From Vibrio quintilis (GTDB lineage: Bacteria; Pseudomonadota; Gammaproteobacteria; Enterobacterales; Vibrionaceae), in assembly GCF_024529975.1 (NCBI RefSeq), contig NZ_AP024897.1, positions 992,001 to 1,056,000 of the forward strand: a DNA stretch of 64,000 nt, in the 5' to 3' direction. Shown here piece by piece: positions 26,967 to 35,080 of this stretch (position 1 is the first letter of the stretch; the number at the start of each line of letters is the position of its first letter). The translations under genes were made by a program, and so were the position numbers. The notes below the pieces were generated by a model. The model did not search any database and was not told the DNA's origin. It saw only the letters and a list, made by a program, of their open reading frames with translations.

Positions 26967-27358
26967 TAACGATATTTGTATTCGATGTTATGTTTAATCG
27001 TCAGAATTTAAATGATTTAGTGAATGATATTCTATATCAAATAGTGGATTGTGAAAATGACCCATTATGGATAGCTAAAGAATTCTTCAATTCAATAAAT
27101 GGTCCATTTTTTGTCCGTGCCATTAGATATTTGGTTAATGGAATAAGCTATGGAGATGAATACTTCTCCTGTGACTTTCCTGATGAACTTGATGAAGATG
27201 AAGAATATTTTGATGGTGTAAAGTTTAGGTATCATGACGATGAACTGGTTATGTCTGTAAATGATTTCAAAGAATATCTGGTTATAGCATGTAAAAGATT
27301 TAAGGAACTACATCCAGATCAGTCATGTGAAATAGATAAAGTTCTTTCTGACTTGTAG
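26963..27358 (+). CDS. Immunity-bank protein, 131 aa, paralogue of the 19061 gene
   Basis: 131 residues from a TTG that overlaps the previous stop; an ATG at 26990 would give 122. I prefer the longer form because it keeps an FVFDV opening matching FVFDI in the gene at 19061, which also has 131 residues. The end ELVMSVNDFKEYLVIACKRF followed by HPDQ parallels its partner. Acidic (DELDEDEEYFDG). No toxin adjoins it. Confidence 0.58.
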   Translation: MITIFVFDVMFNRQNLNDLVNDILYQIVDCENDPLWIAKEFFNSINGPFFVRAIRYLVNGISYGDEYFSCDFPDELDEDEEYFDGVKFRYHDDELVMSVNDFKEYLVIACKRFKELHPDQSCEIDKVLSDL

Positions 27359-27386
27359 TACCAGATATCTACGTTTTCAGGGAGAT

Positions 27387-27424
27387 AAACAGCTGGGCTA
27401 ATCCAATCATCCCGGCTGTTTTTA
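27387..27424. terminator. Second copy of the CAGCCGGG terminator
   Basis: AAACAGCTGGG, loop ending AATCAT, CCCGGCTGTTTTT. Same stem-loop and same following symE sequence as at 26269, so the terminator and symE end were duplicated together. Confidence 0.8.
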
Positions 27425-27426
27425 AC

Positions 27427-27585
27427 TCAACCCAGCGCCGTTTTTAATTGCGCCAGTTGTTCGCGCAATGCCTGCTCCTGCGGGCTGTCCGGGATCAGCA
27501 CAATGCAATCCCCGGCGACGGGCGTGCCGGTCTCTAACACGGCTTCGCGCAGCCACTTGCCCTTAAGAGTGGGTTCCACCCGACA
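27427..27585 (-). pseudogene. SymE-type toxin gene relic 3
   Basis: The longest relic. It reads VEPTLKGKWLREAVLETGTP, VAGDCIVLIPDSPQEQALRE, QLAQLKTALG stop. The KGKWLxxA and GxCIVLIPD parts match SymE-family proteins. A stretch of a few codons between VxV and AGDC is deleted relative to relic 1, and the start is lost at the junction with the HEPN/nucleotidyltransferase gene. Confidence 0.75.
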
Positions 27586-28474
27586 TCCGATCACCACAAA
27601 CCGCTTCCACCAGCACCTTCAACTTCTCCACTTCCTCCGCCAGATAAGTCAGCTCTTCCACAGTAATTTCATAATGCTCAGAATAACGGGCATCGACATA
27701 AGCGCGTTTGAGGCGGTGGAAGCAGCGGCGGTGGAATTTATTTTCCTCCGGGAACAGCCGGGCAAAGCGGTCATCCTGCTGGGCGCAGAAGTGACGCAGT
27801 TTTTCGATATCGTGGGTTTTGGGCAGATAGTTGGTGCAAACTAACAGTGTGCAGGCGAAGAAATGCTCTGTGGTTTGATGCAGAAGAAATGCAGCTTGGT
27901 TTAACCATTTTCTGTTTAATGTGTCTTGAAAGGTGACAAGAAAACGCTGCCCACTTTCAAACCAGTAATTAAAGTGTTTCTGACTAATCTGGCGCATTTC
28001 TTCCGGAGTTAAGTTCCCCGGCATCGCCAGCTCTCGATTATCAATACTGTATAGTTCAATCCCTTCTTTGCGGATATCTGTAAAGAAATACTGACCCTGT
28101 GTGAGCCATTGGTTGACTTCGGTAAAGGTATGAACAATCACGCTGACCGGGATCTTCTCAATCCGGCGTTTAATGCGGTCATCCGCCAGTTTCCACAGCT
28201 TGAGATTTTCCACCAGTTCCATGCGGTTGACGATCACCAGAATATCGTAATCGCTGATATAGCCGTTAGCGGGGTCATACATCCATGTGGGTTTTCCTTC
28301 CGGCGACAGCGGGCGGGCATGGCTGCCGAACAGAATAATTTTCTGGATTTTAAAGCCGGACTGTTTGCCGCTTTTTCCCGCCACATAGTCATCCACGGTA
28401 TCGCGCAGAATATCCGCAATGGCGTGAATGTCCTGTTGTTTATGTTCAGGAAGATGTTCGAGTGTCGTTTTCAT
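27563..28474 (-). CDS. Nucleotidyltransferase-HEPN fusion protein
   Basis: 303 residues. The N-terminal half is a minimal nucleotidyltransferase: KIILFGSHARPLSPE and then ISDYDILVIVN supply the GS and DxD metal site. The C-terminal half is a HEPN domain (TEHFFACTLLVCTNYLPKTH, then DARYSEHYEITVEELTYL). Separate HEPN and MNT proteins form toxin-antitoxin pairs in which MNT modifies HEPN; here the two are fused, as in a known single-chain variant. The last ~7 codons overlap the symE relic, so the native C-terminus may have been altered by the junction. Confidence 0.82.
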   Translation of the reverse strand: MKTTLEHLPEHKQQDIHAIADILRDTVDDYVAGKSGKQSGFKIQKIILFGSHARPLSPEGKPTWMYDPANGYISDYDILVIVNRMELVENLKLWKLADDRIKRRIEKIPVSVIVHTFTEVNQWLTQGQYFFTDIRKEGIELYSIDNRELAMPGNLTPEEMRQISQKHFNYWFESGQRFLVTFQDTLNRKWLNQAAFLLHQTTEHFFACTLLVCTNYLPKTHDIEKLRHFCAQQDDRFARLFPEENKFHRRCFHRLKRAYVDARYSEHYEITVEELTYLAEEVEKLKVLVEAVCGDRMSGGTHS

Positions 28475-28684
28475 GCCGGGTATCGTACTACGGGGTGATC
28501 GCCGGGTAAATGGTGGCTTTGTGGGTGGGGTTGTTTTTGCGGGGGATCACGGTTTTTGGTGAAAATAGTGTGTTTACAGAGTATTAGAAGCTTTGATGCT
28601 GGTTTCTTTTTCAGGAAGTTTCTGGCTTTGGTGGTGGTTTGGTTCGCTTGTAAGTTGATTTGATCCATGCGGCATTAGGTGATC

Positions 28685-28805
28685 GCGCCCCGGTTCCTCT
28701 TTGCTGGCTCAAAGAGGAACCAGAAAGAGCCTTTGGTGATTGTGGGCCGGAGCGGTTTTATTCGCCGTCTCTGGCTCACAAAACCTGAAAAATCCGTCCG
28801 GGATT
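28685..28805. repeat. Hairpin-bearing repeat, copy A (in a 330-base gap)
   Basis: Contains GGTTCCTCTTTG, loop CTGGCT, CAAAGAGGAACC (28692-28721), then CCTTTGGTG and GGCCGGAGCGGTTTTATTC. Copy B at 30396-30526 keeps the flanking text but has a different stem sequence. The rest of the gap (28475-28684) shows nothing I can support. Confidence 0.65.
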
Positions 28806-28862
28806 CCCTGTGTGTCAACCTGCTATTGAACCACCCGCTTTTGAGATAACATACAAATCAGG

Positions 28863-29279
28863 GTGAAAAAGGAGTTCATGATGCCAAAGAACACAACGGT
28901 TGAGCCGCAGGTCAGTCCCTCTCCGGAGCTGGAAAAGAAAACCCGCCGTGTCTTTACGACCGAATACAAGCTGTCCATTATACAACAGGCCGATGCCTGT
29001 CAACATGGCGAGATTGGTGCCTTACTCCGGCGGGAAAAGCTTTACTCAAATCAGCTTTCACAATGGCGGAAAGAATTCGCTGAGAACGGCATCAAAGGGC
29101 TCGAAAAATCAGCCCCCGGTCCTGCGTCAGCAAAAACTCCCGAGCAAAAACGCATTGAGCACTTAGAGAAAGAGAACGCCCGTCTTCGTCATCAGATTGA
29201 GGTAAAAGACGGTTGTCTCTCGCTCCAAAAAAAAGCCTTGGCGTTGATAGAAGCGATGGAACAAGAGAACAAATCATGA
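28863..29279 (+). CDS. IS3-family transposase OrfA (copy 1)
   Basis: 138 residues. Helix-turn-helix of the HTH_Tnp_1 type (RRVFTTEYKLSIIQQADACQ, then LYSNQLSQWRKEF) followed by a leucine-zipper-like helix (LEKENARLRHQIEVKDGCLS). An A8 run at 29227-29234 lies in the position expected for a -1 frameshift into orfB. Its stop overlaps the orfB ATG (ATGA). Confidence 0.92.
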   Translation: MKKEFMMPKNTTVEPQVSPSPELEKKTRRVFTTEYKLSIIQQADACQHGEIGALLRREKLYSNQLSQWRKEFAENGIKGLEKSAPGPASAKTPEQKRIEHLEKENARLRHQIEVKDGCLSLQKKALALIEAMEQENKS

Positions 29280-30355
29280 CGCTGGCGCAACATCCCTTAC
29301 CTGCATTTGTCTCCCAAAGGCTCGCCTGCCAGGTGCTTAACGTCAACCGCAATACATTAAGACGTTATATCCGGGGTGTTCAGTTTTGTGGCCCTTTGCC
29401 CCGGATTCACCGCTCCCGGAAACACGCGCGCCAGCCCAGAGCATTAAGCGATACAGAAAGAGAAACAGTGAAATCGGTGATGCTCAGTGAAACTTATTGT
29501 AACCAACCGCCGGTGCAGATTTATTATGACCTGTTGCAGCAAGGGCAATATCTGTGCTCAGTCAGCACCATGCACCGGCTCTTACGTGAAGATAATCTTC
29601 ATGGTGAACGCCGGGCACAGCGGCCAGCGCAGTCTCACATGGTTCCCCGTCTGGTGGCTCAACATCCCAATCAGGTCTGGACCTGGGATATCACCAAATT
29701 ACCCACTCAAAAGCGGGGAGAATATTTATCACTTTATGTCGTGATGGATTTATTTAGCCGTTACATTGTTGCCTGGATGCTATCGCGCAAGGAAAACAGT
29801 GCGTTAGCATCCCAGCTAATGGAAGAAGCAATCACCCGTTATGACCTTGAATCAAGCGGTTTAACCCTTCATCAGGACAGAGGCGCGCCGATGACTGCCC
29901 ATTGTTATCTGGATTTGCTGTCTGAGCTTGCAGTCACCGCCAGCCACAGTCGTCCGCGGGTCAGTAATGACAACCCATTTAGTGAATCACAATTTAAAAC
30001 ACTCAAATATCAACCAGATTATCCCCGTCGTTTTGAAGATTATGGGCATGCGAATCGTTGGTGTCAGGACTATGTAACATGGTACAACACCTGTCATTAT
30101 CACAGCCAGTTAGGTGGCTTTACACCGGAGCATGTTTTTACAGGAAGATATACAGAGGAGGCAGTGACACGTCAGGCGGGTCTTGATGCCGCTTGTGCTG
30201 CACACCCGGAGCGTTTTGCTAAAGGTGCCCCCAAAGTCGCGATGCCAGCCAAAGAAGTGAGTATTAATCCGGTACCGGAAGATGCTGATAGTGAAGTGAT
30301 AGAAAAAGGTGTGAACTTCCCAACCTTATCCAGCGTCACGAGAAATGCAATTTAA
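29276..30355 (+). CDS. IS3-family transposase OrfB, DDE integrase (copy 1)
   Basis: 359 residues from the ATG overlapping the orfA stop; the frame is open further upstream to the A8 run and could be reached by -1 frameshifting to make OrfAB. The DDE residues are Asp in VWTWDITKLPT, Asp in TLHQDRGAPM and Glu in NPFSESQFKTLKY. The copy appears intact. Confidence 0.92.
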   Translation: MTLAQHPLPAFVSQRLACQVLNVNRNTLRRYIRGVQFCGPLPRIHRSRKHARQPRALSDTERETVKSVMLSETYCNQPPVQIYYDLLQQGQYLCSVSTMHRLLREDNLHGERRAQRPAQSHMVPRLVAQHPNQVWTWDITKLPTQKRGEYLSLYVVMDLFSRYIVAWMLSRKENSALASQLMEEAITRYDLESSGLTLHQDRGAPMTAHCYLDLLSELAVTASHSRPRVSNDNPFSESQFKTLKYQPDYPRRFEDYGHANRWCQDYVTWYNTCHYHSQLGGFTPEHVFTGRYTEEAVTRQAGLDAACAAHPERFAKGAPKVAMPAKEVSINPVPEDADSEVIEKGVNFPTLSSVTRNAI

Positions 30356-30395
30356 TTATTTTCCGGGTGGTGCAAAACAGGTTGATATGTTCCGC

Positions 30396-30526
30396 TTGCG
30401 CCCCAGATACTCTTTCCCGGATGAAAGAGTATCCAGAAAATCCTTTTGGTGCTCGCTGGCCGGAGCGGTTTTATTCACCGTCCCTGGCTCACAAAACCTG
30501 AAAAATCCGTCCGGGATTTTCCTCCT
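30396..30526. repeat. Hairpin-bearing repeat, copy B
   Basis: Matches copy A at 28685 in its first and last parts (TTGCGCCCC; GGCCGGAGCGGTTTTATTCA, CTGGCTCACAAAACCTGAAA), but its hairpin stem is GATACTCTTTC / GAAAGAGTATC (30406-30433). Base pairing is kept while the bases differ. Confidence 0.65.
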
Positions 30527-30890
30527 GATTTGTATGGTTATTGAGTTGTTGTGCTAGTTTTTGACTATGTGGTTTTGAAGTAAGGGTTGTGGCATGTGTC
30601 AATTGTTTTTGCCCCTTTTCCTTTTACGAAATAATAAATTTAGGTATTTTTCTATACCTAACACCCAAATTCAGGTAATGATTTAATAGTATTGTCGAGT
30701 AAGCCTTATTAGTTAAGACATTGTCGGCATTTTGTGATGTATTATTAAACTGAATATTTATTTTTATATTTAAATCAATGTATTGATTATGATTGATAAA
30801 GTAGTATTGGCAATTAAATAGACAATATCATGTGGACATTGTCCACCTAAGAACTGTTATACCATTGTTACGCTGGTAAATTTGGGATTA
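30527..30890. promoter_or_regulatory. AT-rich leader of the PIN gene with a 15-bp palindrome
   Basis: No gene in this 364-base stretch. GTGGACATTGTCCAC at 30832-30846 is a palindrome with 7-bp arms, about 45 bases before the PIN-gene start, and is a candidate operator. A weaker inverted repeat, TTAGGTAT...ATACCTAA, is at 30640-30661. The text CTGTTATACCATTGTTACGC just before the gene may be a worn attC end. Confidence 0.4.
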
Positions 30891-31997
30891 ATGATGATAA
30901 AAAATTTAATATTAGACACTAACATTCTTCATAAGGACTATGACTTTAGAAGTAAAGATTTAAGGAAAATCATCAAAATATGTAGTTTGTATAAAGTTAA
31001 TGTTTGTATTCCCCAAATAGTTATTGATGAATGTTTAGGTCAATATAGAAAAGCATTTAAGACGGCTATTGGAAATCTAGAAACATCAAAGAGAGATATA
31101 ACTCGACTCCTGAATGATCGATATATAAATAACTTTCCTTTTGATAAGCTGATCAAAGTGGTATCTACTCGAGAGGAATACTACTCGAAGGTATTGAGCG
31201 ATTTTATCAATGATAAATCAATTGATGTTATTCCTTATTGCAAAATCTCCCATCAAGATGTGGTTAATAAAATGTACGATGCTAAATATCCATTTATTAA
31301 CAAGGACATGGAAAGAGGCTATAAAGATTTTTTACTAACAATGTCAGTGTTAGAGCATGTCAATGGGAATGAGTCTGTTATATATACCAAAAACGTCAAA
31401 GACTATACGAATAAAATCAATAAAGACTCTATCAGCTCTATACATGCTGACTATGAGAGTGAAAATTGCTTTGTGTCTGAGAGTTTACCTTCGATAATAC
31501 AAAAATTACATGAGGGTCATAGTTCATTCAAATCTCTTAAGATTGATAGCTCTGATCTAGATACGTTTTTTGATGAAATGGTTGTTAATATTATTGATGG
31601 GATTTTGTATAAAGATGAACTTTACGGTGAATTATGGTTTGAACCAGAGGTAAATAAAGGATCTATCTATAGTCAAATAGTAGATGAGCCTACCATTGAG
31701 CAAGATATAGATTGGCAGCAGTTTACTGTCTCTGGAAAAGTTAAAATTCAATTTACTTGTAAATTTTCGATGAGTAACCATGAGTTTGAGATGTTGAGTG
31801 AAGACTTCTACTTTTATGAATTTATTAGTAGTGCAGTCAAAAGTAAAGGGCATAAACTCGATGATGAATGGGAGTATATTTTTCATGATGTAAAATATAT
31901 AAGTATCTTTGATTTTACGTATGATTTATTTGAATTTGAAAATAATCCATTGGAAAAATACGATGAATATGCTTTGACGATCTATCGGGTAAATTAG
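30891..31997 (+). CDS. PIN-domain protein (DUF4935-like), cassette-borne
   Basis: 368 residues. The N-terminal ~180 residues are a PIN-type nuclease domain: Asp in NLILDTNIL, Glu in CIPQIVIDECLGQY, Asp in GYKDFLLTMSVLEH and ESVIYTKNVKDY. The C-terminal half is beta-rich and unrecognised. PIN proteins of this group are metal-dependent ribonucleases and often belong to stress or phage-defence genes. Three bases after its stop begins TATAACAAACGACTAGGG, the opening of a Vibrio-type attC, so it is a likely integron cassette gene. No antitoxin gene is adjacent. Confidence 0.75.
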   Translation: MMIKNLILDTNILHKDYDFRSKDLRKIIKICSLYKVNVCIPQIVIDECLGQYRKAFKTAIGNLETSKRDITRLLNDRYINNFPFDKLIKVVSTREEYYSKVLSDFINDKSIDVIPYCKISHQDVVNKMYDAKYPFINKDMERGYKDFLLTMSVLEHVNGNESVIYTKNVKDYTNKINKDSISSIHADYESENCFVSESLPSIIQKLHEGHSSFKSLKIDSSDLDTFFDEMVVNIIDGILYKDELYGELWFEPEVNKGSIYSQIVDEPTIEQDIDWQQFTVSGKVKIQFTCKFSMSNHEFEMLSEDFYFYEFISSAVKSKGHKLDDEWEYIFHDVKYISIFDFTYDLFEFENNPLEKYDEYALTIYRVN

Positions 31998-32000
31998 TGG

Positions 32001-32018
32001 TATAACAAACGACTAGGG
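32001..32018. other. Left part of a VCR-like attC, cut by an IS110-family element
   Basis: TATAACAAACGACTAGGG is the standard cassette-end opening. The IS110-family transposase stop lies only about 10 bases further, so the element sits inside the attC. The continuation appears near 34725. Confidence 0.6.
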
Positions 32019-32785
32019 CATCAATCGCTAATTTTTAGCAGTATTTGCATCCCACATGACGCCATCTCTCAACATTGAATTTAAGATGACAACCATCTTG
32101 CGAACACAGGCAATGATGGCGACTTTTTTAGGTTTTCCAGCTTTAACTAAATGACGGAAGGTGGCTTTAAATACAGGATTGCACTGCATGGCAGACATCA
32201 TAGCCATATATAAGACCGTACGTACCTGAGCTCTCCCTCCTTGAATAACTCGCTTGCCTTTGTATCGACCACTTTCCCGAGTCATAGGAGCTACACCGAT
32301 TAGAGATGCAGCTTGCTTATTGCTGATATAACCCAGCTCAGGGACATTACTAATGATGGATGCGGCAGCGATATTTCCGATACCCGGAACACTCTGAAGT
32401 ATGGTGTTTTTTGCTTGATACTCAGGTGAATCTTTGAGGACTTTGGTAGTATTTGAATTCGGTTCTTTTCCATGGTCTGCATTGAAAGCAGTTGGTTGCG
32501 TCTAATCACTAAGTCACTTATTAAACGTATGTTTTCTGGCTTGATAATAGTAATGCTAGGTTTGATAGCTTCAGCATAGTGAGCAATAAGCTCTGCGTCC
32601 AAACGGTCATTTTTGGCTCTTCGACCAATCGCTCCAGCGAAGCGTTTGATGTGTATGGGATTGGCACGAACAATGGGTAGGCCAGTTTCAGCACAGGCCA
32701 ATACAAAGGGCATTTCTAAGCGACCAGTCCCTGTGTGTCAACCTGCTATTGAACCACCCGCTTTTGAGATAACATACAAATCAGG

Positions 32786-33202
32786 GTGAAAAAGGAGTTC
32801 ATGATGCCAAAGAACACAACGGTTGAGCCGCAGGTCAATCCCTCTCCGGAGCTGGAAAAGAAAACCCGCCGTATCTTTACGACCGAATACAAGCTTTCCA
32901 TTATACAACAGGCCGATGCCTGTAAACATGGCGAGGTTGGTGCCTTACTCCGGCGGGAAAAGCTTTACTCAAATCAGCTTTCACAATGGCGGAAAGAATT
33001 CGCTGAGAACGGCATCAAAGGGCTCGAAAAATCAGCCCCCGGTCCTGCGTCAGCAAAAACTCCCGAGCAAAAACGCATTGAGCTCTTAGAGAAAGAGAAC
33101 GCCCGTCTTCGTCATCAGATTGAGGTAAAAGACGGTTGTCTCTCGCTCCAAAAAAAAGCCTTGGCGTTGATAGAAGCGATGGAACAAGAGAACAAATCAT
33201 GA
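32786..33202 (+). CDS. IS3-family transposase OrfA (copy 2)
   Basis: 138 residues, differing from copy 1 at a handful of residues (for example QVNPS for QVSPS, ACKHGEV for ACQHGEI). Helix-turn-helix and zipper parts as in copy 1. A-run frameshift site is retained. Confidence 0.92.
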   Translation: MKKEFMMPKNTTVEPQVNPSPELEKKTRRIFTTEYKLSIIQQADACKHGEVGALLRREKLYSNQLSQWRKEFAENGIKGLEKSAPGPASAKTPEQKRIELLEKENARLRHQIEVKDGCLSLQKKALALIEAMEQENKS

Positions 33203-34278
33203 CGCTGGCGCAACATCCCTTACCTGCATTTGTCTCCCAAAGGCTCGCCTGCCAGGTGCTTAACGTCAACCGCAATACATTAAGACGTTATATCCGGGGT
33301 GTTCAGTTTTGTGGCCCTTTGCCCCGGATTCACCGCTCCCGGAAACACGCGCGCCAGCCCAGAGCATTAAGCGATACAGAAAGAGAAACAGTGAAATCGG
33401 TGATGCTCAGTGAAACTTATTGTAACCAACCGCCGGTGCAGATTTATTATGACCTGTTGCAGCAAGGGCAATATCTGTGCTCAGTCAGCACCATGCACCG
33501 GCTCTTACGTGAAGATAATCTTCATGGTGAACGCCGGGCACAGCGGCCAGCGCAGTCTCACATGGTTCCCCGTCTGGTGGCTCAACATCCCAATCAGGTC
33601 TGGACCTGGGATATCACCAAATTACCCACTCAAAAGCGGGGAGAATATTTATCACTTTATGTCGTGATGGATTTATTTAGCCGTTACATTGTTGCCTGGA
33701 TGCTATCGCGCAAGGAAAACAGTGCGTTAGCATCCCAGCTAATGGAAGAAGCAATCACCCGTTATGACCTTGAATCAAGCGGTTTAACCCTTCATCAGGA
33801 CAGAGGCGCGCCGATGACTGCCCATTGTTATCTGGATTTGCTGTCTGAGCTTGCAGTCACCGCCAGCCACAGTCGTCCGCGGGTCAGTAATGACAACCCA
33901 TTTAGTGAATCACAATTTAAAACACTCAAATATCAACCAGATTATCCCCGTCGTTTTGAAGATTATGGGCATGCGAATCGTTGGTGTCAGGACTATGTAA
34001 CATGGTACAACACCTGTCATTATCACAGCCAGTTAGGTGGCTTTACACCGGAGCATGTTTTTACAGGAAGATATACAGAGGAGGCAGTGACACGTCAGGC
34101 GGGTCTTGATGCCGCTTATGCTGCACACCCGGAGCGTTTTGCTAAAGGTGCCCCCAAAGTCGCGATGCCAGCCAAAGAAGTGAGTATTAATCCGGTACCG
34201 GAAGATGCTGATAGTGAAGTGATAGAAAAAGGTGTGAATTTCCCAACCTTATCCAGCGTCACGAGAAATGCAATTTAA
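33199..34278 (+). CDS. IS3-family transposase OrfB (copy 2)
   Basis: 359 residues, essentially identical to copy 1 (one Cys/Tyr change in DAAYAAHPE). DDE residues intact. This copy has intact ends, a target repeat and both reading frames, so it is the best candidate for a transposition-competent unit. Confidence 0.92.
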   Translation: MTLAQHPLPAFVSQRLACQVLNVNRNTLRRYIRGVQFCGPLPRIHRSRKHARQPRALSDTERETVKSVMLSETYCNQPPVQIYYDLLQQGQYLCSVSTMHRLLREDNLHGERRAQRPAQSHMVPRLVAQHPNQVWTWDITKLPTQKRGEYLSLYVVMDLFSRYIVAWMLSRKENSALASQLMEEAITRYDLESSGLTLHQDRGAPMTAHCYLDLLSELAVTASHSRPRVSNDNPFSESQFKTLKYQPDYPRRFEDYGHANRWCQDYVTWYNTCHYHSQLGGFTPEHVFTGRYTEEAVTRQAGLDAAYAAHPERFAKGAPKVAMPAKEVSINPVPEDADSEVIEKGVNFPTLSSVTRNAI

Positions 34279-34724
34279 TTATTTTCCGGGTGGTGCAAAA
34301 CAGGTTGACACGTTCCGCAGTCGCCTCGATAACAATGCGCTCAGGGGAATGCTTCTTAATGACTTGGAGTGCTTGTTTTATTCCTTGGGGCGTGTTTTCT
34401 ACAGAGAAAAAGTGATCAATGGGCCGAATGTGGATATCTAATAGTGTTTTGCCTGTATCAACTCCGATATTGATGCTTTGCTTCATTTTGGTATCCATAA
34501 TAAGCTAACTCATGCTTGCGTAATGCGGGTTCGAGACCCAGTCGAGTATTCGAGGTTTGTGCCTGGAGTCCCACGCAGCGTTCACGTTTGTTATCGGTCT
34601 CTCGATAGAGGAGCCAGCATTCAATCGAACTACTACATGGAAAGCTTTAGTTGCAGCTAAAGCCCGGGTCTCACATTACCCGAAACTTGTCGTTGAGATG
34701 GAGATATTGTCCATACAAGAAATT

Positions 34725-34856
<132 letters not shown>

Positions 34857-34897
34857 TAATTTTCATCTGTATGGATTAAGCTAAAAATAAGTATCCA

Positions 34898-34931
34898 GAT
34901 AATGCCAATTAAATTTATCATTGGCATTATC
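34898..34931. repeat. Perfect 12-bp inverted repeat in the gap before the phosphorylase gene
   Basis: GATAATGCCAAT, ten bases, ATTGGCATTATC. No T tract follows. It lies between the attC remainder and the 3' end of the reverse-strand sugar operon. The surrounding gap (34816-35080) has no supported gene. Confidence 0.5.
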
Positions 34932-35080
34932 TGCTACTGAGGCATTAGTTGTTATCTTATTAATCTGCATTAGACAGGCAATTTGAATACGAGCCATCTC
35001 CGTACATTAAGTTCAATAGTGTGTCCAAGTCGCACGCTAAAGTTGAGTACTTGCAGTTATAATGTGTTACTAGAAAACAA

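Larger units (their letters stand above)
28806..30394 (+). mobile_element. IS3-family insertion sequence, copy 1
   Basis: 1589 bp between CCCTGTG and YGTTCCG, with subterminal inverted repeats TGTCAACCTG...CACCCG at both sides (right end mutated to GGTTGATA). It encodes orfA and orfB. No matching short direct repeats flank it (GATT versus CTTG), unlike copy 2, which suggests recombination after insertion. Confidence 0.9.
32729..34317 (+). mobile_element. IS3-family insertion sequence, copy 2, inside the IS110 element
   Basis: 1589 bp, same ends as copy 1 with an intact right end (GGTTGACACGTTCCG). CAGT at 32725-32728 repeats as CAGT at 34318-34321 (5 bp if the next C is counted). Removing the element and one repeat restores the IS110 reading frame IEATGRLE. 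This fixes the ends of all three copies. Confidence 0.93.
32028..34498 (-). pseudogene. IS110-family transposase, disrupted
   Basis: N-terminal DEDD part from ATG 34498: INIGVDTGKTLLDIHIRP, ERIVIEAT, interrupted by IS3 copy 2. It resumes at 32724 with GRLEMPFVLACAETGLPIVR and NDRLDAELIAHYAEA. A frameshift near 32400-32440 separates this from the C-terminal PGIGNIAAASIISNVPELGY, then SLIGVAPMTRESGRYKGKR and ends NTAKN. The helix-hairpin-helix PGIG and SGxxxGKR blocks are diagnostic. The gene is dead twice over. Confidence 0.85.
32022..34722 (-). mobile_element. IS110-family (IS1111-like) element inserted in an attC, split by IS3 copy 2
   Basis: Bounds are approximate. The reverse strand encodes the IS110 transposase in pieces, and the element is flanked on the left by an attC opening (32001) and on the right by a matching attC remainder (about 34725-34815). 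IS1111-attC-type elements are known to insert specifically in cassette attC sites. Roughly 220 bases of non-coding end follow the transposase start on the right side. Confidence 0.65.

Noticed and set aside
19013..27424. A CRISPR array was considered for the repeated hairpins and symE ends
   Set aside because: Units are few, unevenly spaced by kilobases and include coding relics; there is no repeat-spacer pattern or cas gene.
27503..28498. Forward frames opposite the nucleotidyltransferase-HEPN gene
   Set aside because: Antisense shadows of a well supported gene.
34478..34660. 60-codon forward frame next to the IS110 transposase start, with GGTTCGAGACCC text resembling a tRNA T-loop
   Set aside because: The stretch is the non-coding end of the IS110 element; no acceptor, D or anticodon stems could be assembled around the T-loop-like piece.
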